Source: Pseudomonas sp. LRP2-20
GTDB taxonomy: Bacteria; Pseudomonadota; Gammaproteobacteria; Pseudomonadales; Pseudomonadaceae
Assembly: GCF_024349685.1 (NCBI RefSeq)
Contig: NZ_AP025944.1
Coordinates: 5,287,001-5,351,000 of the forward strand
DNA: 64,000 nucleotides
Reading direction: 5' to 3'
Made by a program: the position numbers and the translations under genes. Positions 1-8,719 of the stretch are shown one piece after another (the first letter of the stretch is position 1; each line of letters starts with the position of its first letter). The notes below the pieces were generated by a model. It searched no databases. It saw nothing but the letters and a program-made list of their open reading frames with translations, and was not told the DNA's origin.

Positions 1-277
1 TGTCGGAGAAGTTGGCGCCACCGAAGCCGGCACCACCGCCACCCATGCTCGGGTCGACGCCGGCGTGGCCGTACTGGTCGAACGCTGCACGCTTGCTCGC
101 ATCAGACAGTACTTCGTAGGCCTCGTTGGCTTCCTTGAACTTGTCTTCCGATTCTTTATCGCCCGGGTTGCGGTCCGGGTGGTACTTCATCGCCAGGCGG
201 CGATAGGCCTTTTTGAGGTCGGCTTCGCTGGCGCCGCGCTCGACACCCAGGACCTCATAATAATCACGCTTGGACAT
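1..277 (-). CDS. dnaJ: Chaperone protein DnaJ, N-terminal part (runs off the window)
   Basis: Co-chaperone that stimulates DnaK ATPase and delivers unfolded proteins. About 92 residues are visible. The protein begins [11 protein letters not shown], and the J domain carries the HPD tripeptide in the stretch [12 protein letters not shown] Gly-rich segment then starts before the window edge. The start at 277 is the ATG that gives the standard J-domain N-terminus. The gene lies downstream of dnaK on the same strand, separated by about 200 bp with hairpins, so it may be read from the dnaK promoter. The zinc-finger and C-terminal domains are outside the window. Confidence 0.97.
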
Positions 278-393
278 AGGTCATTTGCACCTTGTGGGGC
301 GTCTGGCATCTGCGCCGCGCCATCAGCACCTGCCTGCAAGCCACGAATGGCCCGGACAAATGCTGTAAAAAATCTCGAATTCCAGATACACCA

Positions 394-454
394 ACGCGGG
401 AGCAAGCCCCCGCGCGGCGACATCCTACCAGTTCACCGGCACACGCCGGTGAAC
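394..454. other. Hairpin-forming dnaK-dnaJ intergenic region
   Basis: Two inverted repeats lie between dnaK and dnaJ. One is a perfect 10-bp stem with a 4-base loop at 431-454 (GTTCACCGGC / GCCGGTGAAC). The other is a G/C-rich stem at about 394-413 (CGCGGG / CCCGCG). Neither has an adjacent T-run on the minus strand. They may therefore attenuate, process or stabilise the dnaK-dnaJ message instead of ending it. This role is inferred from structure only. Confidence 0.45.
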
Positions 455-474
455 GGGTCGACAGCATGCAACGA

Positions 475-2400
475 TTACTTCTTGTCGTCGCCTTTCACTT
501 CTTCGAACTCGGCGTCAACCACGTCATCGTGCTTGGCTTCCGGCTCGGCTTGCTGGGCGCCGCCCTGAGGCTGTTCGGCCTGCTGCTCGGCGTACATCTT
601 CTGAGCAACCGGAGCCGAAACCTTGGACAGCTCTTCGACCTTGGCGTCGATGGCAGCCTTGTCGTCGCCTTTGACAGCGGCTTCCAGGGCAACCACGGCG
701 GCTTCGATCGCGGTCTTCTCTTCAGCAGTGACCTTGTCACCAGCGTCAGCGACCATCTTGCGAGTCGAGTGCACCAGCGCGTCACCCTGGTTACGGGCAG
801 CGGCCAGCTCTTCGAACTTGCGGTCTTCCTCGGCGTTGGCCTCGGCGTCACGCACCATGCGCTCGATTTCTTCGTCCGACAGGCCGGAGTTGGCCTTGAT
901 CACGATCGACTGGGTCTTGCCAGTGGCCTTGTCTTTGGCGCCCACGTGCAGGATGCCGTTGGCATCGATGTCGAAGGTCACTTCGATCTGCGGCACGCCA
1001 CGTGGCGCTGGCGGAATGTCAGCCAGGTCGAACTTGCCCAGCGACTTGTTCTGCGCAGCCTGCTTACGCTCACCTTGCAGCACGTGAATGGTCACGGCGC
1101 TCTGGTTGTCGTCGGCAGTCGAGAACACCTGCGACTTCTTGGTCGGAATGGTGGTGTTCTTCTCGATCAGCGCAGTCATCACGCCGCCCATGGTTTCGAT
1201 ACCCAGGGTCAGCGGGCTGACGTCCAGCAGCAGTACGTCTTTCACGTCACCGGCCAGTACGGCGCCCTGGATGGCAGCACCCATGGCCACGGCTTCGTCC
1301 GGGTTGACGTCCTTGCGCGCTTCTTTACCGAAGAAGTCGGCAACGGCCTTCTGCACCATTGGCATACGGGTCTGGCCGCCGACCAGGATCACGTCGTCGA
1401 TCTTGCCAGCGTCGATGCCGGCGTCTTTCAGGGCGATGCGGCAAGGCTCGATGGTACGGTTGACCAGGTCTTCGACCAGCGACTCCAGCTTGGCGCGGGA
1501 GATCTTCACGTTCAGGTGCTTGGGACCGGTGGCATCTGCAGTGATGTACGGCAGGTTGACGTCGGTCGACTGAGCGGAGGACAGCTCGATCTTGGCCTTT
1601 TCAGCGGCTTCTTTCAGGCGCTGCAGAGCCAGTGGATCGTTCTTCAGGTCCATGCCGGACTCTTTCTTGAACTCGTCGACGAGGTAGTCGATCAGGCGCA
1701 TGTCGAAGTCTTCGCCACCCAGGAAGGTGTCGCCGTTGGTAGCCAGTACTTCGAACTGGTGCTCGCCATCGACTTCGGCGATTTCGATGACCGAAACGTC
1801 GAAGGTACCACCACCCAGGTCATAAACGATGACGGTGTGGTCGCCCTTGGCCTTGTCCATGCCGTAGGCCAGCGCAGCAGCGGTCGGTTCGTTGATGATA
1901 CGTTTCACGTCCAGACCAGCGATGCGACCGGCGTCTTTGGTAGCCTGGCGCTGGCTGTCGTTGAAGTACGCCGGAACGGTGATGACCGCTTCGGTAACGG
2001 GCTCGCCGAGGTAGTCTTCGGCGGTCTTCTTCATTTTCTTCAGGACTTCGGCACTGATCTGCGGCGGTGCCATTTCCTTGCCGGCGGCTTCTACCCAGGC
2101 GTCACCGTTGCCGGCTTTGACGATCTTGTAGGGAACCAGCTTGATGTCTTTCTGCACGACGTCTTCTTCGAAGCGGCGGCCGATCAGGCGCTTCACTGCG
2201 AACAGGGTGTTGTGCGGGTTGGTGACAGCCTGGCGCTTGGCCGACTGACCCACCAGGATTTCGCCGTCGTTGGCGTAGGCCACGATCGAAGGGGTAGTAC
2301 GCGCGCCTTCGGCGTTTTCGATGACCTTGACGTTACCGTTTTCCAGAATGGAGACGCACGAGTTGGTGGTCCCCAGGTCAATACCGATGATTTTGCCCAT
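475..2400 (-). CDS. dnaK: Molecular chaperone DnaK (Hsp70)
   Basis: ATP-dependent chaperone that binds hydrophobic peptide segments and works with DnaJ and GrpE in the cytoplasm. It has 641 residues, the usual length. The N-terminus has the phosphate-1 motif [12 protein letters not shown] and the actin-like fold motif [10 protein letters not shown]. The substrate-binding domain and a Gln/Ala/Glu-rich lid follow, and the protein ends with an acidic tail of the EEVK type. It follows grpE on the same strand and has its own heat-shock promoter, whose -35 overlaps the end of grpE. Confidence 0.99.
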   Translation of the reverse strand: MGKIIGIDLGTTNSCVSILENGNVKVIENAEGARTTPSIVAYANDGEILVGQSAKRQAVTNPHNTLFAVKRLIGRRFEEDVVQKDIKLVPYKIVKAGNGDAWVEAAGKEMAPPQISAEVLKKMKKTAEDYLGEPVTEAVITVPAYFNDSQRQATKDAGRIAGLDVKRIINEPTAAALAYGMDKAKGDHTVIVYDLGGGTFDVSVIEIAEVDGEHQFEVLATNGDTFLGGEDFDMRLIDYLVDEFKKESGMDLKNDPLALQRLKEAAEKAKIELSSAQSTDVNLPYITADATGPKHLNVKISRAKLESLVEDLVNRTIEPCRIALKDAGIDAGKIDDVILVGGQTRMPMVQKAVADFFGKEARKDVNPDEAVAMGAAIQGAVLAGDVKDVLLLDVSPLTLGIETMGGVMTALIEKNTTIPTKKSQVFSTADDNQSAVTIHVLQGERKQAAQNKSLGKFDLADIPPAPRGVPQIEVTFDIDANGILHVGAKDKATGKTQSIVIKANSGLSDEEIERMVRDAEANAEEDRKFEELAAARNQGDALVHSTRKMVADAGDKVTAEEKTAIEAAVVALEAAVKGDDKAAIDAKVEELSKVSAPVAQKMYAEQQAEQPQGGAQQAEPEAKHDDVVDAEFEEVKGDDKK

Positions 2401-2478
2401 GTTATCTCTCCCGAAACTTGAATTTGGTGGCAGCGGCTACTTCTGGCCAACTGCGGTAATACTTGAACGCTTGACACC

Positions 2479-2507
2479 TAGATGGGGATGCCCCGACAGA
2501 TTTCAAG
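2479..2507 (-). promoter_or_regulatory. Sigma-32 (RpoH) promoter of dnaK
   Basis: Read on the minus strand there is CTTGAAA (2507-2501), a 13-base spacer and CCCCATCTA (2487-2479). This fits the known heat-shock consensus CTTGAAA-N13-CCCCATNT. It lies about 80 bp upstream of the dnaK start, and the -35 element overlaps the grpE stop codon, so dnaK can be transcribed without grpE. Confidence 0.9.
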
Positions 2508-3057
2508 CCTTCTCATCGATAGAAGGTTGCGGGGCCGCCGGCGCCTTGCTCACCACCACCATGGCAGGGCGCAGCAGGCGGCCGTTGAGCAGGTAGCCCT
2601 TCTGGAACACGTTGAGCACGCTGTTCGGCTCGACGTCGGCGCTTTCCTGCATGGCCATCGCCTGGTGGTGCTCGGCATTGAATGGCTGGCCGTGCGGGTC
2701 GATGGCTTCGAGGTTGTAGCGCTTGAGGGTGTCCTGGAACATCTTCAGGGTCAGCTCGACACCTTCACGGGTGTTCTTGACCTGCTCGTCTTCAGGGTCG
2801 AGGTGGGTCAGGGCCATCTCCAGGCTGTCGATCACCGGCAGCAGGTCGCCCGAGAACTTCTCGAGGGCGAACTTGCGGGCCTTGTCGACTTCCTGTTCAG
2901 CGCGGCGAATGCTGTTCTGCGCTTCTGCAGCGACACGCAGGGACTGATCCTTGGCGGCGGCCAGCTGCTCCTCGAGCTCCTGAACGCGGGCGCCGTTATC
3001 CAGTGCACCAGCCTCTTCGGCATTAAGGTCTTTCTCATTCAGCTGTTCGTCAGCCAT
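2503..3057 (-). CDS. grpE: Nucleotide exchange factor GrpE
   Basis: Releases ADP from DnaK during the chaperone cycle. It has 184 residues. The start at 3057 ([12 protein letters not shown]) was preferred to in-frame upstream codons because it gives the acidic, low-complexity N-terminus usual for GrpE. A long helical region follows (residues about 25-75, [12 protein letters not shown]...), then the C-terminal beta domain with the conserved region around NPEHHQAMA-like residues ([11 protein letters not shown]). It lies immediately upstream of dnaK and is preceded by its own sigma-32 promoter. Confidence 0.98.
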   Translation of the reverse strand: MADEQLNEKDLNAEEAGALDNGARVQELEEQLAAAKDQSLRVAAEAQNSIRRAEQEVDKARKFALEKFSGDLLPVIDSLEMALTHLDPEDEQVKNTREGVELTLKMFQDTLKRYNLEAIDPHGQPFNAEHHQAMAMQESADVEPNSVLNVFQKGYLLNGRLLRPAMVVVSKAPAAPQPSIDEKA

Positions 3058-3113
3058 GGGTTCTCTCCTGGGCAATTTCTGTTGTACGAGCAAAGCTCGC
3101 CGTGTCTGCCGGC

Positions 3114-3142
3114 TATATGGGGCCGGAAAAACCAGCTTCAAG
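3114..3142 (-). promoter_or_regulatory. Sigma-32 (RpoH) promoter of grpE
   Basis: On the minus strand CTTGAAG (3142-3136), a 13-base spacer and CCCCATATA (3122-3114) match the heat-shock consensus with one deviation. It lies 57 bp upstream of the grpE start, in the grpE-recN divergent region. Confidence 0.88.
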
Positions 3143-3208
3143 GGGCAAGTGGGTTTTGCAGGCCGCAACAGAATCCGCCAGAGGGCATTGGCAGGGCTGA
3201 AAAAAGTA

Positions 3209-3224
3209 CTGTATAAATAACCAG
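3209..3224 (+). promoter_or_regulatory. LexA (SOS) box upstream of recN
   Basis: CTG-N10-CAG with an A/T-rich centre (TATAAATAAC), preceded by TA. This matches the gammaproteobacterial LexA consensus. It is 25 bp upstream of the recN start codon, where it would cover the promoter, as in other recN genes. Confidence 0.85.
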
Positions 3225-3248
3225 ACCTGAACTTCGGGAGCCGCCCCC

Positions 3249-4922
3249 ATGCTGGTGCACCTGTCCATTCACAACTACGCCATCGTCGAGCACCTCGACC
3301 TCGAAATCGCCCGCGGCATGTCGGTCATCACCGGCGAGACCGGTGCAGGCAAATCGATCATGCTCGACGCCCTCGGCCTGGCCCTGGGCGACCGTGCCGA
3401 CAGTGGCGTGGTGCGCCCCGGCACCGACAAGGCGGACATCCTTGCCACGTTCGACCTGGTGGACATCCCCGAAGCCCATGCCTGGCTGGCCGAGCGCGAC
3501 CTGGACAACGACGGGCTGTGCATCCTGCGCCGGGTGATCACCGCCGAAGGCCGCAGCCGCGGCTACATCAACGGCACCCCCTGCCCGCTTGGCGACCTCA
3601 AGGCGCTGGGCGAGCTGCTGATCGACATCCACAGCCAGCATGAACACCAGTCGCTGCTCAAAACCGACACCCACCGCCGCCTGGTGGACGAATACGCCGG
3701 CGCCATCGACCTGGCCCGCCAGGTGCAACTTGCCGCCAAGCGCTGGAACCAGACCCGCCTGGAACTCGAGCGGCTGAGCAATTCCGGCGACGAGCAACGC
3801 GCCCGCCACCAGCTGCTCAGCTATCAGCTTGAAGAGCTCGATAACCTCGGCCTGGGCGAAAACGAACTGGAGCAACTGGAGCAGGAGCACAAGAACCTGA
3901 CCAACGCCGAAGCCCTGTTCGGCATCTGCCGCCAGGTCATCGATCAGTGCAGCGAGAGCGATTCGGGCAACGTGCTCAGCGCCCTCACCTCCAGCCTCAA
4001 CCGCCTCGGCGCCGCAGCGAACGCCCCGCGCGCGCTGGGCGAGGCCGCGAACATGATCGCCAGCGCACAGATTCAGGTAGAAGAAGCGATGGGCGAACTC
4101 AACCGCTTCCTCGACAACTTCGATGCCGACCCCATGCGTCTGCAAGCCCTGGAAGAGCGCCTGGATACAATCTATACGCTGGCGCGCAAGCACCGCGTGC
4201 ACCCCACCGAGCTGCCGCACCTGCAGCAACAGCTGATGGACGAACTGGAAGGCCTGAACGCCAGCGACGAGTCGATCGAGCGCCTGGGCGAGGAGCTCGA
4301 CGCCTTTGCCCAGCACTATAAAGAGAAGGCACTGGAGCTGAGCGCCCTGCGCCAGCAGGCAGCCAAGCAGCTGGCCGTCGCGGTCGAGCAGGAAATCCAG
4401 CGCCTGGGCATGCCGGGCGGCCGGTTCTGCATCGAACTCACGCCCAATGAAGGCAACGACCTGTCACCGCACGGCCTGGAGCAGATCGAACTGCTGGTCA
4501 GTGCCAACCCCGGGCAGCCGCTCAAGGGCCTGGCCAAGGTGGCGTCCGGCGGCGAGCTGTCGCGTATCAGCCTGGCGATCCAGGTAATCACGGCGCAGAC
4601 CTCGCGCATTCCCACTCTGGTGTTCGACGAAGTGGATGTCGGCATCGGCGGCCCGACGGCCGAAATCGTCGGCCAGCTGCTACGCCGCCTGGGCGAGCGC
4701 GGGCAGGTACTGACCGTGACACACCTGCCACAGGTGGCCGCACAGGGTCACCATCACCTGTTCGTGCACAAGGTGCGCAACAGCGATACCACCCACACCG
4801 CAGTGGCTAGCTTGGGCAAGCGCGAGCGGGTCGAGGAAGTGGCCCGCATGCTGGGCGGCATCGACCTGACCAAGGAATCCCTGGCCCATGCGCGCAAGAT
4901 GGTGGTTTCCGGCAAGGCTTGA
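3249..4922 (+). CDS. recN: DNA repair protein RecN
   Basis: SMC-like ATPase that acts early in recombinational repair of double-strand breaks. It has 557 residues, typical for RecN. Walker A is GETGAGKS near residue 30. Long coiled-coil arms occupy the middle. The C-terminal ATPase half has ASGGELSR (signature motif) and [12 protein letters not shown] (Walker B). The start ATG follows a GGGAG-containing leader. A LexA box just upstream predicts strong SOS induction. A bidirectional terminator separates it from fur. Confidence 0.98.
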   Translation: MLVHLSIHNYAIVEHLDLEIARGMSVITGETGAGKSIMLDALGLALGDRADSGVVRPGTDKADILATFDLVDIPEAHAWLAERDLDNDGLCILRRVITAEGRSRGYINGTPCPLGDLKALGELLIDIHSQHEHQSLLKTDTHRRLVDEYAGAIDLARQVQLAAKRWNQTRLELERLSNSGDEQRARHQLLSYQLEELDNLGLGENELEQLEQEHKNLTNAEALFGICRQVIDQCSESDSGNVLSALTSSLNRLGAAANAPRALGEAANMIASAQIQVEEAMGELNRFLDNFDADPMRLQALEERLDTIYTLARKHRVHPTELPHLQQQLMDELEGLNASDESIERLGEELDAFAQHYKEKALELSALRQQAAKQLAVAVEQEIQRLGMPGGRFCIELTPNEGNDLSPHGLEQIELLVSANPGQPLKGLAKVASGGELSRISLAIQVITAQTSRIPTLVFDEVDVGIGGPTAEIVGQLLRRLGERGQVLTVTHLPQVAAQGHHHLFVHKVRNSDTTHTAVASLGKRERVEEVARMLGGIDLTKESLAHARKMVVSGKA

Positions 4923-4937
4923 GATCTACTTCGCCCA

Positions 4938-5027
4938 ATTCGCGGGCAAGCCCGCTCCCACAGGACCTTCATAGGCCTTAAGCCTGCCGAAATCCTGTGG
5001 GAGCGGGCTTGCCCGCGAAGAGGCCGG
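4938..5027. repeat. Inverted REP pair between recN and fur
   Basis: Two oppositely oriented copies of a Pseudomonas-type REP sequence, with core GCGGGCTTGCCCGCG and flank CTCCCACAGG, at 4938-4966 and 4993-5027, separated by about 26 bp. Related REPs occur at 7591-7682, 59194-59274 and 63849-63882. They can form a large cruciform or hairpin. Confidence 0.9.
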
Positions 5028-5062
5028 TAGAAGCAGTGCATCTTTCTGCCTGCCCCAAACGC

Positions 5063-5090
5063 ACAAAGGCGACCCGAAGGTCGCCTTTGT
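5063..5090. terminator. Bidirectional terminator between recN and fur
   Basis: Stem AAAGGCGACC / GGTCGCCTTT with a short GAA-containing loop. A/T-rich ends on both sides suit termination of the convergent recN and fur transcripts. Confidence 0.8.
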
Positions 5091-5111
5091 CATTCATAAC
5101 GCGCTAAATCG

Positions 5112-5516
5112 TTACTTTTTCTTACGCACATAGAGGACCAGGTTGTGGTCCACGAGCTCGTAGCCATGCTCGGCCACGATCTCTTTCTGGCGACGCTCGA
5201 TTTCAGCGTCCATGAACTCGATCACTTCACTGGTATCCACGTTGACCATATGGTCGTGGTGACCGCCGTCAGCCAGCTCGAACACCGCGTGGCCACCGTC
5301 GAAGTTGTGGCGTACCACCAAGCCAGCCGCTTCGAACTGGGTCAGTACGCGATAGACGGTTGCCAGACCGACGTCCTCGCCAGCCTCCATCAGCGCCTTG
5401 TAGACATCCTCGGCGCTCATGTGACGTTGCTCGGTAGAGTCGAGCATTTGAAGGATCTTGACTCGAGGCAGTGTCACCTTGAGACCGGCTTTGCGCAATT
5501 CGCTATTTTCAACCAT
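5112..5516 (-). CDS. fur: Ferric uptake regulator Fur
   Basis: Iron-responsive repressor that binds Fur boxes with Fe(II). It has 134 residues, the pseudomonad length, starting MVENSELRKAGLKVT. It has an N-terminal winged helix with VGLATVYRVLTQFE (recognition region). His/Glu metal-site residues follow in GGHAVFELADGGHHDHM, near residues 83-93. The CXXC pair of E. coli Fur is absent, as is known for Pseudomonas Fur. The start at 5516 was chosen over upstream in-frame codons because it gives the conserved N-terminus. It is divergent from bamE. Confidence 0.98.
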   Translation of the reverse strand: MVENSELRKAGLKVTLPRVKILQMLDSTEQRHMSAEDVYKALMEAGEDVGLATVYRVLTQFEAAGLVVRHNFDGGHAVFELADGGHHDHMVNVDTSEVIEFMDAEIERRQKEIVAEHGYELVDHNLVLYVRKKK

Positions 5517-5540
5517 GGTCAGCTTTCTCGCCGATGCTGC

Positions 5541-5569
5541 TTCGCAGCTTCTCTTAATACGGGTATGAT
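5541..5569 (+). promoter_or_regulatory. Possible sigma-70 promoter of bamE
   Basis: TTCGCA (5541-5546), a 17-base spacer and TATGAT (5564-5569), about 45 bp upstream of the bamE start. The -10 is good and the -35 is weak. Confidence 0.45.
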
Positions 5570-5613
5570 CGGGGTTTACGTTGTCCAGCCAAGATAGTGG
5601 AAGTCGCCCACCG

Positions 5614-6147
5614 ATGCAAAACACCAAGCTCTTGCTAAACAGCCTCGCCCTCGCGGGACTGCTCGCACTCGCCGGTTGCTCGTTTCCCGGGGTTTACAAA
5701 ATCGACATCCAGCAGGGCAATGTCGTCACGCAAGACATGATAGACCAATTACGCCCCGGAATGACCCGTCGGCAAGTAAGGTTTATCATGGGCAACCCGC
5801 TGCTTCAGGACACCTTCAACACCAACCGTTGGGATTATCTGTACAGCCTGCAACCGGGTGGCGGCAAACGCCAGCAGGAACGCATGAGCATCTTCTTCAA
5901 CGACAGCGACCAACTGGTCAGCCTGTCCGGCGATTTCATGCCAGGCGTAAGCCGCGACCAGGAAATCCTCGGCGGCAGCAGCGACACAACTGTCAGCCCG
6001 AGCACCCAGCCAGAGCAGGCCAAGCCGCAGCCGGTAGAAAAACCCGCCAAGCCAGGCTCGACGGAAGAGTCCATCCAGCGCGAGATCGACACCATCGAGA
6101 CCACCCCAGTGCCGACACCGGCACCGCTGGAAACCTCGCCGCAGTAA
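5614..6147 (+). CDS. bamE: Outer membrane assembly lipoprotein BamE (OmlA)
   Basis: Component of the BAM complex that folds beta-barrel proteins into the outer membrane. It has 177 residues. It carries a lipoprotein signal with lipobox LAGC around residues 18-21. The SmpA/OmlA domain follows, with [17 protein letters not shown] and a [12 protein letters not shown] strand. A Pro/Thr-rich C-terminal tail is longer than in E. coli BamE. The start at 5614 places the signal peptide correctly. It is divergent from fur and followed by a strong terminator. Confidence 0.96.
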   Translation: MQNTKLLLNSLALAGLLALAGCSFPGVYKIDIQQGNVVTQDMIDQLRPGMTRRQVRFIMGNPLLQDTFNTNRWDYLYSLQPGGGKRQQERMSIFFNDSDQLVSLSGDFMPGVSRDQEILGGSSDTTVSPSTQPEQAKPQPVEKPAKPGSTEESIQREIDTIETTPVPTPAPLETSPQ

Positions 6148-6161
6148 TTGCCGGCCAGATG

Positions 6162-6191
6162 AAAAAGCCCGGACCATGGTCCGGGCTTTTT
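6162..6191. terminator. Rho-independent terminator of bamE (bidirectional)
   Basis: Perfect palindromic stem AAAAAGCCCGGACC / GGTCCGGGCTTTTT with flanking A and T runs. It serves bamE and, from the other side, the rnfH-ratA transcript. Confidence 0.92.
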
Positions 6192-6208
6192 ATTGCCAGC
6201 CAGTTCAG

Positions 6209-6499
6209 CTAGCGCTTGGCCTTGGCCTGTGCAGCGCGCTGCCTGCGCGCCTCTTTGGGGTCGAGCAGCAGGGGCCGGTAGATTTCCAGGCGATCACCCT
6301 CCTCGACCAGGCGCTCGTGCGCGTCCGCTACCTGCTTGCCGAAAATGCCCACAGGGCATTGCTCGACATCCAGCCCGCCAACCTGCACGGCAATCCCGGA
6401 CAGGCGTAGCGCTTCACGCACGGTCGTCCCATCCGGCACGTCACAGGCCAACAGCCACTGGCGCTCGGCCGTAGCGTAGGCCACCTCGACTTTAACCAT
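6209..6499 (-). CDS. rnfH: RnfH family (RatB) small ubiquitin-like-fold protein
   Basis: It has 96 residues, starts MVKVEVAYATAERQ and ends in a basic tail (ARRQRAAQAKAKR). The visible features VPDGTTVREALRLSG and GIFGKQVADAHERLVEEGDRLEIYRPLL are typical of the UPF0125/RnfH family (beta-grasp, ThiS-like fold). Its biochemical role is not settled. It overlaps the end of ratA by 8 bp, the usual arrangement near smpB. Confidence 0.93.
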   Translation of the reverse strand: MVKVEVAYATAERQWLLACDVPDGTTVREALRLSGIAVQVGGLDVEQCPVGIFGKQVADAHERLVEEGDRLEIYRPLLLDPKEARRQRAAQAKAKR

Positions 6500-6926
6500 T
6501 GAGCTGCTTGGCACGCTGGCAGAAGGCATCCACCAGGGTATTGGCCGCCTGGTTGAACAGCGGCCCCAGCGTGGCTCGCACGATCGCCCCGGCATAGTCG
6601 AAGGTCAGGTCCAGGCTGATCTTGCAGGCTTTTTCACCGAGTGGCTTGAACACCCACAGGCCATGCAGCTGGGTGAACGGCCCCTCTTCCAGGTTCATCT
6701 CGATGGACTGCCCCGGCACCAGCACATTGCTGGTGACGAACTGCTGACTCATGCCGCCTTTGGCCACTTCCAGCTTCGCCCGCATGTGCGTGCCACTGGC
6801 CTCGATCACCGTCGACGCCGAGCACCAGGGCAGAAATTCAGGGTAGCTGGCCACATCATTGACCAGATCGTAGAGCGCCTGGGCAGGGTACGGCAGCAGG
6901 GCGGAGCGTTGAATATGGGTAGTCAT
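6492..6926 (-). CDS. ratA: RatA-type START-domain protein
   Basis: It has 144 residues, starting MTTHIQRSALLPYPAQALYDLVNDVASYPEFLPWC, in line with the polyketide-cyclase/START (COQ10/RatA) family. In E. coli the homologue was reported to bind 50S subunits as a toxin, and relatives act in ubiquinone binding. The role in this organism cannot be decided from sequence. The start at 6926 was chosen over an upstream in-frame codon because it begins at the conserved domain edge. It is divergent from smpB. Confidence 0.93.
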   Translation of the reverse strand: MTTHIQRSALLPYPAQALYDLVNDVASYPEFLPWCSASTVIEASGTHMRAKLEVAKGGMSQQFVTSNVLVPGQSIEMNLEEGPFTQLHGLWVFKPLGEKACKISLDLTFDYAGAIVRATLGPLFNQAANTLVDAFCQRAKQLNG

Positions 6927-7074
6927 CCAGGCGTCACTTCCAAGGCTGGTTGGCGGCGCTTCGCAGCGTGCCGAAAACAGGTTCTGTGCATAGAACAGGC
7001 CTTGTATTGTCCGGTATTCATTGCAGTGGCTCAAGCACACCGAAATCCCATAGCCGACCACGTGATGACTTGCC

Positions 7075-7080
7075 TATAAT
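7075..7080 (+). promoter_or_regulatory. -10 element of the smpB promoter
   Basis: A perfect TATAAT ends only 9 bases before the smpB ATG. Transcription would begin roughly 0-4 bases before the start codon. No good -35 is seen at normal spacing. Confidence 0.6.
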
Positions 7081-7089
7081 GCCGCCCCT

Positions 7090-7572
7090 ATGGCTAAACA
7101 AAAGAAACATCCGACCGGGACCATCGCGCAAAACAAAAAGGCGCGACACGATTACTTCATCGAACACAAGTTCGAGGCCGGACTGGTCCTGTCCGGTTGG
7201 GAAGTAAAAAGCCTGCGGGCCGGCAAGGCGCACCTGACCGACAGCTACGTGCTGCTCAAGGATGGCGAAGCCTGGCTGTTCGGCAGCCACATCACCCCGC
7301 TGACAACCGCCAGCACCCACGTCATCGCCGACCCCACGCGTACCCGCAAGCTGCTGCTGAACAAGCGCGAGCTCGAGCGCGTGGAGGCTGCCGTGGCGCA
7401 GAAGGGCTACACCTGCGTGGCCCTGGCGCTGTACTGGAGCAAGCACCTGATCAAGTGCGAGATCGCGCTTGGCAAGGGCAAGAAGGAGTTCGACAAGCGC
7501 GACACCATGCGCGAACGCGACTCCAACCGCGAGCTGCAGCGTGCGGTGCGGAACAAGGGCAAGGAAGAGTAA
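7090..7572 (+). CDS. smpB: SsrA-binding protein SmpB
   Basis: Binds tmRNA and brings it to stalled ribosomes for trans-translation. It has 160 residues. Conserved features include [28 protein letters not shown] at the N-terminal half, GSHITPL, and a basic disordered C-terminal tail rich in Lys/Arg ([18 protein letters not shown]...). Its partner ssrA lies about 7.7 kb downstream in this window. No Shine-Dalgarno is visible before the ATG. Confidence 0.98.
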   Translation: MAKQKKHPTGTIAQNKKARHDYFIEHKFEAGLVLSGWEVKSLRAGKAHLTDSYVLLKDGEAWLFGSHITPLTTASTHVIADPTRTRKLLLNKRELERVEAAVAQKGYTCVALALYWSKHLIKCEIALGKGKKEFDKRDTMRERDSNRELQRAVRNKGKEE

Positions 7573-7590
7573 ATCTTCTTAAGCCTGTTC

Positions 7591-7682
7591 CGGCCTCTTC
7601 GCAGGCGAGCCCGCTCCCACAGAGATAGCGTCGAATTCAAATTCAGCGCTGCACCTGTGGGAGCGGGCTTGCCCCGCGAAGA
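7591..7682. repeat. Inverted REP pair between smpB and lldR
   Basis: Two inverted REP copies (7591-7623 and 7653-7682) with the same CTCTTCGC and GCCCGCTCCCACAG core as at 4938-5027. They lie between convergent genes and may help transcription termination. Confidence 0.88.
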
Positions 7683-7696
7683 ATCCAGCACCGAGC

Positions 7697-8464
7697 TTAG
7701 CGCCCGCTGCGCCGCTCCGCTCGCGCCACCCGCTGGGCCTCGTCCTGCGCCTCTTCCAGCACCTCCTGCACATACAGAATGTGCCGGCTGGACACCTCCC
7801 GCGCATCCTCCGCCCTGCCCTCGACAATCGCCAGGTACAACTCGCGGTGCTGACTGATCAGCATGTCGCGTGTTTCCGTGCGCTGCTGATACATGCCACC
7901 GATGTTGGTCACCACGTTGCGCTTGAGCAGGTCGAACAAGCCACGGATCGTATGCAGCAAAACCGCGTTATGGCTGGCCTCGGCAATCGCCAGGTGGAAG
8001 CGCGCATCGGCCGCGCCCTCCTCCGCCCGCGTCACCTCGTCAGCCCGCGCGTAGCAATCCTGCAAGGTATCGAACGCTGCCTTCAGGCGCGCACGATCCG
8101 GCTCGGTGGCTCGCTGGGCCGCGTAATAGGCACATGACGCCTCCAGGGTATGGCGAAACTCGAGGAGGTCGCGCTGCGCCTCGGCACTTTGCTCGAGCAA
8201 CTGCAGCAATGGGTCGCTGAACGTCGAGCCGAGCGATTCGGCTACGTAATTGCCACCCCCCTGGCGGCTCACCAGCAGCCCCTTGGCCACCAGCTTCTGA
8301 ATCGCCTCACGCAGTGACGGGCGCGACACACCGAACTGTTCGGCCAGGACACGCTCCGCCGGCAGCCGCTGCCCGGAGGTCAGCGTGCCTTCCAGAATCA
8401 TCCCTTCCAACCGATCGACGATGTCGTCGGACAGGCGCCGTTGGCGGACCTGATCAAAAACCAT
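7697..8464 (-). CDS. lldR: Lactate-responsive FadR-family regulator LldR
   Basis: GntR/FadR-type transcription factor of 255 residues. It has an N-terminal winged helix (LTSGQRLPAERVLAEQFGVSRPSLREAIQKL, about residues 26-60). A FCD effector domain follows, with metal/ligand-type His residues (FHLAIAEASHN, SRHILYV). It is divergent from lldP-lldD-dld, and a perfect FadR-type operator lies in between. It therefore very likely represses the lactate operon until lactate is present. The ATG at 8464 has GGAGAG upstream. Confidence 0.93.
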   Translation of the reverse strand: MVFDQVRQRRLSDDIVDRLEGMILEGTLTSGQRLPAERVLAEQFGVSRPSLREAIQKLVAKGLLVSRQGGGNYVAESLGSTFSDPLLQLLEQSAEAQRDLLEFRHTLEASCAYYAAQRATEPDRARLKAAFDTLQDCYARADEVTRAEEGAADARFHLAIAEASHNAVLLHTIRGLFDLLKRNVVTNIGGMYQQRTETRDMLISQHRELYLAIVEGRAEDAREVSSRHILYVQEVLEEAQDEAQRVARAERRSGR

Positions 8465-8610
8465 CACATGCTCTCCACAAACCCCCGGCCAATTTCAGGG
8501 GGCGTCTATTCTCGCCGATCCACGCCGCGCCAGCACGTATCACCGACGATTTTCACAAGGCTCCAAGCGCCCGTTCATCGACCCACGACCAAAGTTTTGC
8601 ACGGGACAAA

Positions 8611-8639
8611 TTGACACACCCACGACAGCGCTTTTAACC
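8611..8639 (+). promoter_or_regulatory. Probable promoter of the lldP operon
   Basis: A consensus TTGACA at 8611-8616 is followed after 17 bases by a weak -10 (TTAACC, 8634-8639). It sits just upstream of the LldR-type operator, so a bound repressor would block early transcription. Confidence 0.5.
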
Positions 8640-8657
8640 TAGCGACCAGCCATTGTA

Positions 8658-8674
8658 AATTGGTCTTACCAATT
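8658..8674. promoter_or_regulatory. LldR operator
   Basis: Palindrome AATTGGT-CTT-ACCAATT, with perfect 7-bp arms. It has the TGGT-N3-ACCA core known for LldR/PdhR-type FadR-family regulators. It lies in the lldR-lldP divergent region, 46 bp upstream of lldP. Confidence 0.85.
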
Positions 8675-8719
8675 ATCCAATGCCAGTGCCTGACCAACAA
8701 CAATTAGGGGCCACCCCAT

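Noticed and set aside
292..2421. A 709-codon open frame on the plus strand across dnaK
   Set aside because: It is the antisense of dnaK, caused by high GC and codon bias. The minus strand gives a full-length, motif-complete DnaK.
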